Origin: Sarcocystis neurona
Lineage: Eukaryota; Apicomplexa; Conoidasida; Eucoccidiorida; Sarcocystidae
NCBI GenBank assembly: GCA_000727475.1
Contig: KL647304.1
Coordinates: 1,654,940 to 1,718,939, forward strand
Direction of reading: 5' to 3'
Length of the DNA: 64,000 nt
The notes under the pieces are model-generated. The model was not told where the DNA came from. It was given only the letters and a program-made list of their open reading frames with translations, and made no database searches. Shown here piece by piece: positions 57,350-64,000 of the stretch. The translations under genes were made by a program, and so were the position numbers. Position 1 is the first letter of the stretch; each line of letters opens with the position of its first letter.

Positions 57350-60300
57350 GTGTCCACGTGCAGTGCGTCGCATTCACAAGGCACGCTCCGTGGCCCCGGT
57401 GTACGTACACCGCACTTTTGACTGGTGGCCTCTCTCTGTTTATGTTTTTTTCTCTCTCTCGCTATGTGTGTGCGTTTCTCTCTTTTTCTCCGTCTTCCAC
57501 TAATTAACCCGGTGGCCTGTCACTCTCTCTGTATCTATCTGTCTTTTCCCCTGTCTCTCTTTTATTCTGGTGGCCTCTGTCTGTAACTTTTTTCTCTCTG
57601 TGTGTTCTCCCGTCTCTTTTCCTCTCTTTTATTGTGGCGGCCTCTATCTTTTTCTTTCTCGCTTTTCCTTTCTGTCTTTCCCTGCGCCTCTCTCTTTTGT
57701 CCACACGACCCCACCCTGTACAGAGACGCACACACGTCGGGCAGAGAGTCCAGAAGCACTGCTGCCGGCGGGGATGTGCCGCGCGGGCTGACTATGCGTC
57801 CGTTCTGAACAGAACCCTCTTTTTCATCGCTGCTTGGTGTGGGGGAGCTGCGTCTGCCTGAAGAAGTGTGTCGTATTCAAAGAGGGGGGCAGCAGCAAAA
57901 CCGCAGAGGCTGGCCAGGGTCTGCTGACGTGGGGGGAATGATGGCGAGACGAGACGGAGAAGTCCTGCTGCTGCTTAGCAACTGGGGGACTTGGGGGGGG
58001 GGGGGGGTTCGACGAGCATGGGGTGTGCAGCAGCAGCTCGCAAGACAGCGCTCGACAGCTGCTCCGTACCCCACACACTTTTCCTGGCGAGCGAGTGCAG
58101 CTCTTCTCTCAATACAACATACACTAGCGGTGCTTTTACCCAACCCGCGCTGCAGCAACGCCTCTTCAAGCGTCTCGCTGTGGCGCCATTCTCACGTAGA
58201 TATGTCTGGGTGAAGGAAGAGTCGCGGACGTGCGCGGCTCCGCGGCTGGTCTGCGAGGGCAGGCTTCTTCTTTCTCGGAGGCTTGTGTATGTGTAGGCAC
58301 CTGGGGAGAAGGAGACCGTTTCGAACCTCTGCGTCATGTGGCCGAGCTGTTTTCCTAAATGTTCGTATTGCTGTGTATGTAGATAAGGTAGTAAAGAGAC
58401 GATAGATGTAGATCCGTCCAATAAAGAGAGAGAGAGAAGGACGTAGGCAGTGGCATGTGGATATACATAGGCGCAGGTAGGGAAGGACAGGCAGTGACGG
58501 TTGTCGCTAGAAGCACTGGTATACTTGGACGTTGGAACTTGTGTCCGTGCGTGCAGTAGTTGCTTGGGGTTGGCAGCGCGGTCGGGGGAGGGGGGGTCGA
58601 AGAGGTGTCTCAGGGACGCAGCGGTACACTTTGTCTCGCCGTCTGCGTTTTCTTCTGGTCTGCTATTCACGCGTTTGCGTTTTGTTGCTGCTTTCGCCTG
58701 GGTCTGCTGGTGCCTGCAGTGCAAGGTGCAGCTGCAGGAACTGCCGTTTGCCGCGTGTGACGAGGAAGATCCCTTAGCAGGAGAAACGGGCGCAGCAGCA
58801 GCCGAAGCAGCGGCAGCAGGAGCCGCAGCCGGAGCACCAGGAGCCGCAGCAGCAGCTGCTGGCGCAGCAGCACAGGCGGCAGCGGCAGCGGCTTCATCGA
58901 AGCGGGCAGCACATGCCCAGCGAAGGAAGTCGCTCCGAAGAAAGAGAGAGGGAACCGGATCCGTTGGCGACCACAACAAAAGCAGCCGTCGCAGCAGCAA
59001 CAGCAGCAGCAGCGCCAGCAGCAGCAGCGCCAGCTGCAGCAGCACCAGCTGCAGCAGCACCAGCAGCAACAGCACCAGCAGCAGCAGCACCAGCAGCAGC
59101 AGCTCCAGCAGCAGCAGCACCAGCAGCAGCAGCACTAGCAGCAGCAGCACAGCAGCAGCAGCAACAGCAGCAGCAGCAACAGCAGCAGCAGCAACAGCAG
59201 CAGCAGCAACANNNNNNNNNNNNNNNNNNNNNNNNNNNNNNNNNNNNNNNNNNNNNNNNNNNNNNNNNNNNNNNNNNNNNNNNNNNNNNNNNNNNNNNNN
59301 NNNNNNNNNNNNNNNNNNNNNNNNNNNNNNNNNNNNNNNNNNNNNNNNNNNNNNNNNNNNNNNNNNNNNNNNNNNNNNNNNNNNNNNNNNNNNNNNNNNN
59401 NNNNNNNNNNNNNNNNNNNNNNNNNNNNNNNNNNNNNNNNNNNNNNNNNNNNNNNNNNNNNNNNNNNNNNNNNNNNNNNNNNNNCACCAGGAGCAGCAGC
59501 AGCAGCACCAGGAGCAGCAGCGGCAGCACCAGCTGCAGCAACATGAGCGGCGGGGGCAGCAGCAGCATGAGCAGCAGCAGCATGAGCAGCAGCAGCATCA
59601 ATAGGAGCGGCAGCACGAGCAGCAGCAGCGGCGCCAGCGGTTTCGATTCGAGTAACAGCAGCAGTTGCAGGCCTCGCTGCAGCTGCGGCAACAGCGCCAG
59701 CAGTAGCAGCAGCGGCTGCGCCAGCAGCAGTGCTGACGGGAGCAAGCCGTGCAACAGCAGCAGCAGCCCGCGCTTTCTTGTTCGTAGCTGCAGTTGCTGC
59801 AACTTCCATACCCGGCTACCAGGCAGCAGCAACGCAGAGAGCAGCAATAGCAATATATCGAAGAGGAGCTGCCAGGGGCAAGATGAAGAACAGCGGCACG
59901 GTCCTTGCAGCGGGAAAGTTGAAAGAAGTGAGACAGCAGAGAAAGGACACGCAGAAGGACCGCCGCATGCAACAACAGCGTCAGCGGCAGCCTCACAGGC
60001 TCAGGTACAACCGAGCAGCAGCTGCTGTGAATTCAACCCCGCGTCCAGCACGAGCAGCTGCTCTTGTACCCACAGCAGCAGCCGCAGTCATCGGTATATG
60101 AGCAGCAGCAGCAAACCGGATGACGCCGCCAGCAGGAGCTGTTTCACCAGCAGCAGGAAAGGGCGAAAGTGTTCCGCCTGCAACAACAGCAGCTGCAGCT
60201 GCTGCAGCAGCAGTCGCAGCACAAGTGGTGATTGCGCGGGTGCGTCCAGCAGCAGAAGTGGTAGTACTGGCACGCAAGCCTGCAGTTCCACGGCTTGGAG

Positions 60301-60655
60301 AAGCAGCCACAGCGGGTGCAAGTGCCCCAGCAGCAGCAGCGCCGATACCAACAGCAGCGGCACCGACACTGCCCACAGCAGCAGCGGCGGCGGTAGCCTT
60401 GGCGGTGTGAAAAAGGAAGTGGTACGGCGTGGGGGGAGTGCAGGACGTGGGTCAGAGAGAGCAGCAGCAGCGCGACGGCGAGCTCAGCAGCAGCAGAAGA
60501 AACTGAAGCAGCAGCGGCAACAGAAAAGACAGCACACCCAGCAGCAGCATGTCTCGCTGGTGGTGGGTCCTGACGTCCTGCTACTCCGAAATTTACACCG
60601 AGAAAAAGTAGCCCTGATGGACGCGTTCCTCGCTCAGCTAGGCCTGAATGCATGA
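40765..60655 (+). CDS. ABTB1: ABTB1/BPOZ-like ankyrin-repeat double-BTB protein, giant, multi-exon
   Basis: The predicted exons are 40765-42021, 43805-43926, 44767-53360, 55473 to about 56408, and a last exon ending at 60655. The first three junctions agree in phase (0, 2, 1), and the joined reading runs through family motifs without a break. Motifs in order are: ankyrin (LLCTACKTGDIAVVRAMLQE, then FPLYYACYGGHLDVVRLLTA); the diagnostic ARCQAGTFDGERCMYGALND; a first BTB; a second BTB (AADICFLVGPDRVPFPCHRF); MWLMPGLVRACSAALV; VDSIPVVED; and a C-terminus MDAFLAQLGLNA. This order matches ABTB1, about 480 residues in animals, reported as a BTB-type adaptor linked to ubiquitin-mediated turnover and translation factor eEF1A. 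Here the length would exceed 4,000 residues, the excess being Ala, Ser and Gln-rich insertions. Assignment as the orthologue is strong. Function in this organism is inference. Confidence 0.85.
42022..43804 (+). other. ABTB1-like intron 1
   Basis: 1,783 bp, GTACGT...CTGCTGCTGCTGCAG. It is dominated by CTG runs on the sense strand and stays open for long stretches, but with none of the family motifs. The acceptor is the end of a CTG run. Confidence 0.75.
43805..43926 (+). CDS. ABTB1: ABTB1-like exon 2: second ankyrin repeat
   Basis: 122 nt encoding LRDRWDAFPLYYACYGGHLD and on to GARCQAGTFDGE. It starts in phase 0 after a CTG-run acceptor and ends in phase 2 at GAAAG|GTCAGT. The split Arg codon is completed by the first base of the next exon, giving the continuous family signature DGERCMYGAL. 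This exon has no homopolymer, so its reading frame is unambiguous. Confidence 0.88.
43927..44766 (+). other. ABTB1-like intron 2, pyrimidine-rich
   Basis: 840 bp, GTCAGT...TTTTCTCAG. Almost entirely TCTCT/CTTTT sequence on the sense strand, with few CTG runs, unlike introns 1 and 3. Confidence 0.8.
44767..53360 (+). CDS. ABTB1: ABTB1-like exon 3: both BTB domains with giant repeat insertions
   Basis: 8,594 nt open without a stop. It begins CMYGALNDEIRRVLRRHRQ. The first BTB is in two pieces: PVDGLRFSPSAVAVVHAHRL and CCRSSVFRKHL at about 47470-47600, then LLQQVLRWVYTDEIEILLED and LLAESLGLQQLSSRLA at about 48360-48500. The second BTB is likewise split: CLAAADICFLVGPDRVPFPC and FLVESRSAYFATLL at about 49835-49960, then LALEYMYTETLLQV at about 53190-53230 and LMDYARMWLMPG at 53328-53360. 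The gaps within the two folds are about 230 and 1,070 residues. Between pieces the sequence is Ala, Ser, Gln, Glu and Arg-rich. The donor is CCCG|GTAGGA, phase 1. All pieces share one frame, so small internal introns in multiples of three cannot be excluded. Confidence 0.85.
53727..53975. repeat. TA/TACA microsatellite in intron 3
   Basis: Several (TA)n tracts of 12-20 bases with ACGTATGTACACATA stretches between. Confidence 0.8.
54601..54695. repeat. 20-bp minisatellite GGCGGGCAGCAGCAGCAACA
   Basis: Four copies at exact 20-bp spacing (54601, 54621, 54641, 54661; the third has one base changed) and a partial fifth. The period is not a multiple of three, which fits an intronic position. Confidence 0.92.
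55473..56408 (+). CDS. ABTB1: ABTB1-like exon 4: BACK-like C-terminal region
   Basis: It starts in phase 1 after TTCTGCCTGCAG. The completed Gly codon gives MWLMPGLVRACSAALV across the junction, matching the family's LPGLKRLC region. It then reads LSNVCSIYSAAELLRLDRLL and CAAVMAEKLELLLQQPTFQQ, and RQAVDSIPVVEDVLAALARL, the last matching the family's DSIPLVDD motif. From about 55755 it turns into Glu, Gln, Ser and Arg-rich low complexity. The 3' end is uncertain: CAG|GTGTGC after 56408 (phase 1) is one candidate, and CAG|GTGAAG after 56174 (also phase 1) is another. The frame is open to 56440. Confidence 0.8.
57288..57411. other. Pair of GTGTACGTACAC palindromes flanking a (CA)n run
   Basis: Exact copies lie at 57288-57299 and 57399-57410 (the latter a 14-bp palindrome with flanking G and C at 57398 and 57411), 111 bp apart. 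A (CA)n run at about 57319-57345 lies between them. On the minus strand the sequence after the first copy reads PDYRSVWQERKFTFAELRE, so a minus-strand exon is conceivable. Confidence 0.88.
57420..57660. repeat. Degenerate tandem of GGTGGCCTCTCTCTGT units
   Basis: GGTGGCC or GGCGGCC blocks occur near 57425, 57510, 57569 and 57634. Each is followed by TCTCTGT and TTTTTCTCTC tracts. It is intronic. Confidence 0.7.
58778..60655 (+). CDS. ABTB1: ABTB1-like last exon: low-complexity linker and conserved C-terminus
   Basis: The frame is open from 58778 across the N run to the TGA at 60653. Before the gap it is (APAAA)n from 15-bp units. After the gap it is Ser/Cys/Gly-rich and then basic and Gln-rich (QQQQKKLKQQRQQKRQ). 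The last residues, VVGPDVLLLRNLHREKVALM followed by DAFLAQLGLNA, match the family's final helix (LEDLLVSIGLDC type) and fix the frame and stop. The start of the exon and the frame left of the gap are not fixed, since gap length is unknown. A neighbouring frame at 58720-58910 reads complex (VQLQELPFAACDEEDPLAG) and could be the true start. Confidence 0.65.
   Translation, partial: QEKRAQQQPKQRQQEPQPEHQEPQQQLLAQQHRRQRQRLHRSGQHMPSEGSRSEEREREPDPLATTTKAAVAAATAAAAPAAAAPAAAAPAAAAPAATAPAAAAPAAAAPAAAAPAAAALAAAAQQQQQQQQQQQQQQQQQQQQXXXXXXXXXXXXXXXXXXXXXXXXXXXXXXXXXXXXXXXXXXXXXXXXXXXXXXXXXXXXXXXXXXXXXXXXXXXXXXXXXXXXXXXXXXXXTRSSSSSTRSSSGSTSCSNMSGGGSSSMSSSSMSSSSINRSGSTSSSSGASGFDSSNSSSCRPRCSCGNSASSSSSGCASSSADGSKPCNSSSSPRFLVRSCSCCNFHTRLPGSSNAESSNSNISKRSCQGQDEEQRHGPCSGKVERSETAEKGHAEGPPHATTASAAASQAQVQPSSSCCEFNPASSTSSCSCTHSSSRSHRYMSSSSKPDDAASRSCFTSSRKGRKCSACNNSSCSCCSSSRSTSGDCAGASSSRSGSTGTQACSSTAWRSSHSGCKCPSSSSADTNSSGTDTAHSSSGGGSLGGVKKEVVRRGGSAGRGSERAAAARRRAQQQQKKLKQQRQQKRQHTQQQHVSLVVGPDVLLLRNLHREKVALMDAFLAQLGLNA
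59010..59211. repeat. 15-bp (GCACCAGCAGCAGCA)n and (CAGCAGCAGCAA)n array
   Basis: About nine 15-bp units, then shorter Gln-coding units, running up to the assembly gap. The array is the likely cause of the gap. Confidence 0.88.
59212..59484. other. Assembly gap (N run, 273 positions)
   Basis: It sits inside a CAG-based array in the last ABTB1-like exon. True length and frame effect are unknown. Confidence 0.98.
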
Positions 60656-60894
60656 AGGGCAGGCTGAGCTGCTGTCACGGCGGCCGCTGTCTTCTTCAGG
60701 CGATATAAAGATTTGCACGAGTATGTCAGGAAGGCATTTCTCTGGGGCCGATGCATATCAGAATTGAGAGTGCTCCCACGTGCACGGCACGGCGGCTTTT
60801 TTTTGTGGCTGCTGCTGTTTTTTTGTGGCAGGCGACACCCCCTTTTCGCTGCAGAGACGGCCGTTGTGGTGGTACTTGCATGCGCCTGCGTCGG

Positions 60895-61205
60895 ATGCTG
60901 ACGCGTTTCTGCGTGAATCCGTGGTATACGGACATACAGAGAAAGATACATGCATGTGTCTGTTTCTGCGTGTACAGACACCTGACGCCCTGTAGAGTGT
61001 ACGTACACCTGAAGCATGTCGAACATCTTTGCGTCACATCCATAGACGTACGTCTAATACCGACACGGGGGGAACAAGAAACAACTCGCACAGAGAGATA
61101 CGTGTGTGTCCGCTTGTCCGTGTACAGAAACCTGACTCCCCCTAGAGTGTACGTACACCTGGTACACGTCAAACACTTCTTCATCACATCTCTACACGTA
61201 GGTGT
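60895..61205. repeat. 150-bp tandem duplication carrying the palindrome
   Basis: The two copies align over GAAAGATAC or GAGAGATAC, then GTGTACAG, ACCTGAC, TAGAGTGTACGTACACCTG and CATCACATC-like blocks. The palindromes are at 60997-61008 and 61147-61158, exactly 150 bp apart. It begins about 240 bp after the ABTB1-like stop. The 306-codon plus frame through it (60751-61671) is partly made of this repeat and is not called as a gene. Confidence 0.82.
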
Positions 61206-61684
61206 ACTACGGATACCTGCCGGTGCAAGAAACAACGACATTTCTTGGCGGCGCCCACATTTTTTGCCAGTGCTGCGGCTACGACGGGAGGGAGGAGAAA
61301 ATGGTCACCTTCCCTTTCACAAACGGCAAGCCGTTGTCGACCAGTTACGGGAGCAGCAGCTGCAGCAGGAGCAGCTGCAGCGCAGAGATACGCGTGGCAC
61401 GCACTCCTACTGCGTTCCGATGGACCACACGGCAGTAACGTGCTGCTGCTTCGTCTTCCCTCTTTGCCAGCAAAATTTTTTCTGGCAGAAGGAGGCTGCG
61501 AGGCTCTGCAGGGCGTCGTACGAAGTGAACGTCGCGAGGCAATGCCACGTGCATGTCAGGCAGCACTTGTGGAGAAGAGCAGTGTGGCCGATGTGTGGCG
61601 GTCTGATGCTACAGCACGAAGATACACACCCGTACAAACATAGATATTTACGCGGAGACAGGTGTCCTTGAGAGGTGTACGTAC
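61206..61684. other. Unique sequence, coding unresolved
   Basis: Several plus frames are open and complex (for example HIFCQCCGYDGREEKMVTFP at 61247-61306, and TAVTCCCFVFPLCQQNFFWQ in another frame). A minus frame is open too. There is no splice or motif anchor. Confidence 0.35.
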
Positions 61685-61850
61685 GCCGCAGCAACAGGTA
61701 GTCGATGAGGCAGACACGTGTTGCAGGCAGGCGTCGTTGGGGCAACGGGGCTGCGGCAGCGGCGTAAGTGCCTGGTTCCGCCGAGATTTGCTCCGCCGCA
61801 TCCACCAGAGTCGCAGGGACGTCCAGACTAAGTGAAGTGCACAACGTTTG
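61685..61850 (-). CDS. Candidate exon of a minus-strand gene convergent with ABTB1
   Basis: 166 nt bounded by a strong pyrimidine acceptor (TTGTCTTCTCCTGCAG, first exonic base 61850, phase 0) and GTACGT as donor (last exonic base 61685, phase 1). It reads SLSLDVPATLVDAAEQISAE, a short Ala run, and RLPATRVCLIDYLLLR. The donor region GTGTACGTACGC on plus is a near-copy of the palindrome seen elsewhere. Upstream, complex minus frames at 61960-62190 (GEWFLKEERAPAAARVSPLP) and 62139-62366 could be earlier exons. Family is not recognised. Confidence 0.45.
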
Positions 61851-62429
61851 CTGCAGGAGAAGACAACACTGCAGCTTGGCGCAGATCAGCGAGGAAACTC
61901 TACTGCAGCACAAAGACTATTGTAGATCTGCTTCCCGTGACAGATCGCTGGTGTCGTTGCTACTGCTGCTGCTGCTGCCGCAAGACAAGCAGGTAGTTGC
62001 ACGTGGAAAGAAGAAGGCCTTTCAGAAAGCAGTTGCTGCGTGAGCGCGATGAATCGGAGCTAGTAGTTGCTGCTATCGCGGAAAGTCGTCGCTGCGGCAG
62101 CGGTGATACTCTCGCTGCTGCAGGAGCTCTCTCTTCTTTCAAGAACCACTCCCCAAGTTGCCGAGTACCACTACCACAAGAGCAGCGCACGTGGCAGCAG
62201 GCTGTTGAGGCTGAACATTAATTTGCTGCGTCGGGTAGCCGGAGGTTACGCAGATGTCTGCTGCTGCGTTAGTAGCTATTGAGCGGAGTGGGTGGTGCGG
62301 GTTCGATTTCTGCGCACAGCTGCGCTGCTTCCGGCTTTGTGCTGCTGCGTGTAGTTGCTGCTGCACACACTACTTCAGGGTGATACTGCTTCAGATATTT
62401 GCTGCTCCAGATAAATGTTGCGTGAGGTG

Positions 62430-62980
62430 GGGTTCTGCTGCGAGCACTTGCTCGTCTTTATAGATGCTACTGCACGTAGTTGCTGCTACCGATACTTGCT
62501 GCTCCAGGTAGATGCTGCGTGAGGTGGCTGCTGCTGCAAATAGAGCTGCTGCGAGTACTTGCTGTACTAGGTAGATACTGCTGCAGGTAGTTGCTGCTAC
62601 CGATACTTGCTGCTCCTGCCTGAGGTGCTTGCTGCTGCGAGTGCTTACTTGTCTCGGTCGATGCTGCTGCAAGTGGTTGCTTCCACCAATACTCACTGCT
62701 ACAGGTAGAGGTCGCCTCAGGTAGCTGCTGCCAGTACTTTCTCGTCTACATAGGTACTGCTGTAGATAGTTGCTGCTACCGTTGCTTGCTGTATTAAATA
62801 GATGTTTTCTGGACTGATTGCTAGTGCGAGTACTCGCCGCTCTACGTTGGTCCTGCTACAGGCAGTTGCTGCTGCAGATAGTAGCTGCTCTAAACAGTAC
62901 GTGCTGCAGCTGCAGGTCGCTGCTGCTGCAGGTCGTTGCTGCTGCAGGTCGTTGCTGCTGCTGCTGCATACGCTGTTGCT
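62430..62980. repeat. Degenerate higher-order repeat built on CTG
   Basis: A unit of about 95-110 bp recurs four to five times. Its parts are GTTGCTGCTACCGATACTTG (62478, 62589; variants near 62672 and 62769), GCTCCAGGTAGATGCTGC-like, GTGAGGTGGCTGCTGC-like, and GCGAGTACTTGCTCGTCT-like. Stops in all frames show it is not coding. Confidence 0.75.
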
Positions 62981-64000
62981 TTAGAGCAGCAGAAAGCTTT
63001 CGCCTATATTGTAGCGATGGCTAGTGAGTCAGTAGGGTCTTGCAGCAGCCAAAAAGAACCCGTTACCGTCCTCACACAGCTGCAGTAGCAGGATCCCGTG
63101 CTCGCCCTGCAGCCGCAGGATTTACTTGAACTTCTTAAGTAGCAGCAGTAGCAGAACAGCAGCGTTCTCACTAGGCGCAGCAGCCGCAGCAGCCTTGTTT
63201 AGCTCTGCAACGTAACGGCGTGCGCCGTCGAGCAGCAGCAGGAGCATGGGCAGTAGCAGCAGCGTGAGCCGTAGCAGCCTATAACCGCACACAAGGAGGA
63301 GAGTACCAACAGTTATTCCAGGTGCAGCGGCAGCAGGAGGAGCACAAGCTGACACCGCAGCAGCGTTACCAGCCTGCGCTAACAAAAATTGCCAGGAGCA
63401 GCAGTACCGTTTGTCACCACAGCAGCAGCAGCGGTATCAACCCCACACGGGTGCACAAGGAACGGCAGCGTGTGCTGCTGCATCTGCTGTAGTCGTCTGC
63501 GACCCAGGAGCAGCCGCTTGGATTGGCAAGGCAGCAGCAGTGCAGCCTCGCGTATACAAGGCAATAGTAGCCCACAGGAGCACTGCCGCAGCAGCCTTCC
63601 GGTGTAAAGCGGTTCTCAGAGCACCAGCAGCACTCCTGTAGGGTATCTCTGCGTAGCAGCTGCTGTAGCAGTCTGCAAACATGTAGAGCCGCAGTGTGTG
63701 TTGGTATGACACCTGTGGGTTTGCAGCAGCCCTCCCCTCGTGCTACCGGCTTCAGCAGCAGCTGCAGTGTACGAAGAAAGAGCCAGTCCTGTGCCAACAC
63801 GAGCACAGGGGGCAGCAAAAGAAGCTGCATTCCGGGCAGCAGGAGGTGTTTCTCACCCGCTTTGAGTCTCGTGCAAGCACAGCGACAAAAAAAAAACAAA
63901 AGACAGGGCAGCGACTGTACAATCAGCAGTGTTACTAGCCGCAGCAGCTGCGGCAGCAGCAGCACCGTTGGTAGGACTCGAAGCCAGCAGCAACAGCAGC
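62981..64000. other. CAG/CTG-rich sequence at window edge, coding unresolved
   Basis: CAG runs from about 63130 onward, open on both strands. The minus frame 63122-63385 and the plus frame 63411-63641 are both possible. The window ends inside a CAG run. Confidence 0.4.

Larger units (their letters stand above)
56409..58777 (+). other. ABTB1-like intron 4 (boundaries approximate)
   Basis: CAG-rich to about 57100, then unique sequence, two GTGTACGTACAC palindromes with a (CA)n run between, a TCTCT/GGTGGCC repeat (57420-57660), and a 15-base G run at 57993-58007. The acceptor is not settled. Candidates are the CTGCAG before 58720, followed by KVQLQELPFAACDEEDP in another frame, and CAGs near 58777-58780. 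Confidence 0.5.

Noticed and set aside
60751..61671. 306-codon plus frame after the ABTB1-like gene
   Set aside because: The first half is the 150-bp duplication read through (VYVHL repeated). The rest competes with other complex frames and has no motif.
62300..62325. T-arm-like GGTTCGATTTC suggesting a tRNA
   Set aside because: No acceptor stem, D-arm or anticodon arm of correct spacing can be built around it.
1..64000. CRISPR arrays or prokaryotic operons
   Set aside because: The repeats here are triplets, TA runs or decayed tandems without equal-length unique spacers. No Shine-Dalgarno-led gene strings or cas-like proteins are seen.
1..64000. Telomere-type TTTAGGG arrays
   Set aside because: These are often interspersed in Eimeria genomes. 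I looked for runs of TTTAGGG or CCCTAAA and saw none; only isolated CCCTAA-like words occur.

Overview
The window looks like nuclear DNA of a coccidian apicomplexan, most probably Eimeria. The case rests on very dense CAG/CTG triplet runs on both strands, in coding and non-coding DNA alike, that translate as poly-Ala, poly-Gln and poly-Ser (the homopolymeric amino-acid repeats known from Eimeria); on long TA-rich microsatellite blocks between genes; and on GT-AG introns. I see no bacterial operons, ribosome-binding sites or CRISPR arrays. No search or alignment was run. Species level is not claimed.

Layout. 1-7.4 kb is repeat-poor unique sequence with no confident gene, two adjacent hairpins and one 106-bp tandem duplication. 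7.4-40.7 kb alternates TA-rich or pyrimidine-rich repeat blocks with islands of exon-like sequence that all read best on the minus strand. The best-supported minus-strand gene has three exons at about 33.0-26.8 kb joined by two phase-0 splice junctions; its product is not recognised. Further minus-strand exon candidates lie at 39.4-37.3, 21.7-20.8, 19.3-18.8, 15.3-14.9 and 8.7-7.4 kb. They could be separate genes or parts of long genes.

40.8-60.7 kb on the plus strand is one very large gene that I recognise as the ankyrin-repeat plus double-BTB protein ABTB1 (BPOZ). The animal protein is about 480 residues. Here the same ordered motifs (ankyrin repeats, first BTB, second BTB, BACK-like C-terminus, last-helix C-terminus) are spread over about 20 kb and at least five exons, giving a predicted protein of over 4,000 residues because homopolymer-rich sequence fills the linkers and even the interiors of both BTB folds. 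Three introns can be placed with matching phase; the last intron boundary is unresolved and an assembly gap lies in the last exon.

60.7-64 kb is downstream: a 150-bp duplication, a minus-strand exon candidate convergent with ABTB1, and a degenerate CTG-based higher-order repeat. A perfect 12-bp palindrome, GTGTACGTACAC, occurs seven times in two clusters (18.8-19.2 kb and 57.3-61.2 kb). In the first cluster it sits exactly at the 3' end of three predicted small exons. Open reading length is not evidence of coding here, because CAG/CTG runs are open in all six frames. Coding calls below rely on conserved motifs, splice-site and phase agreement, and amino-acid complexity outside the homopolymers.
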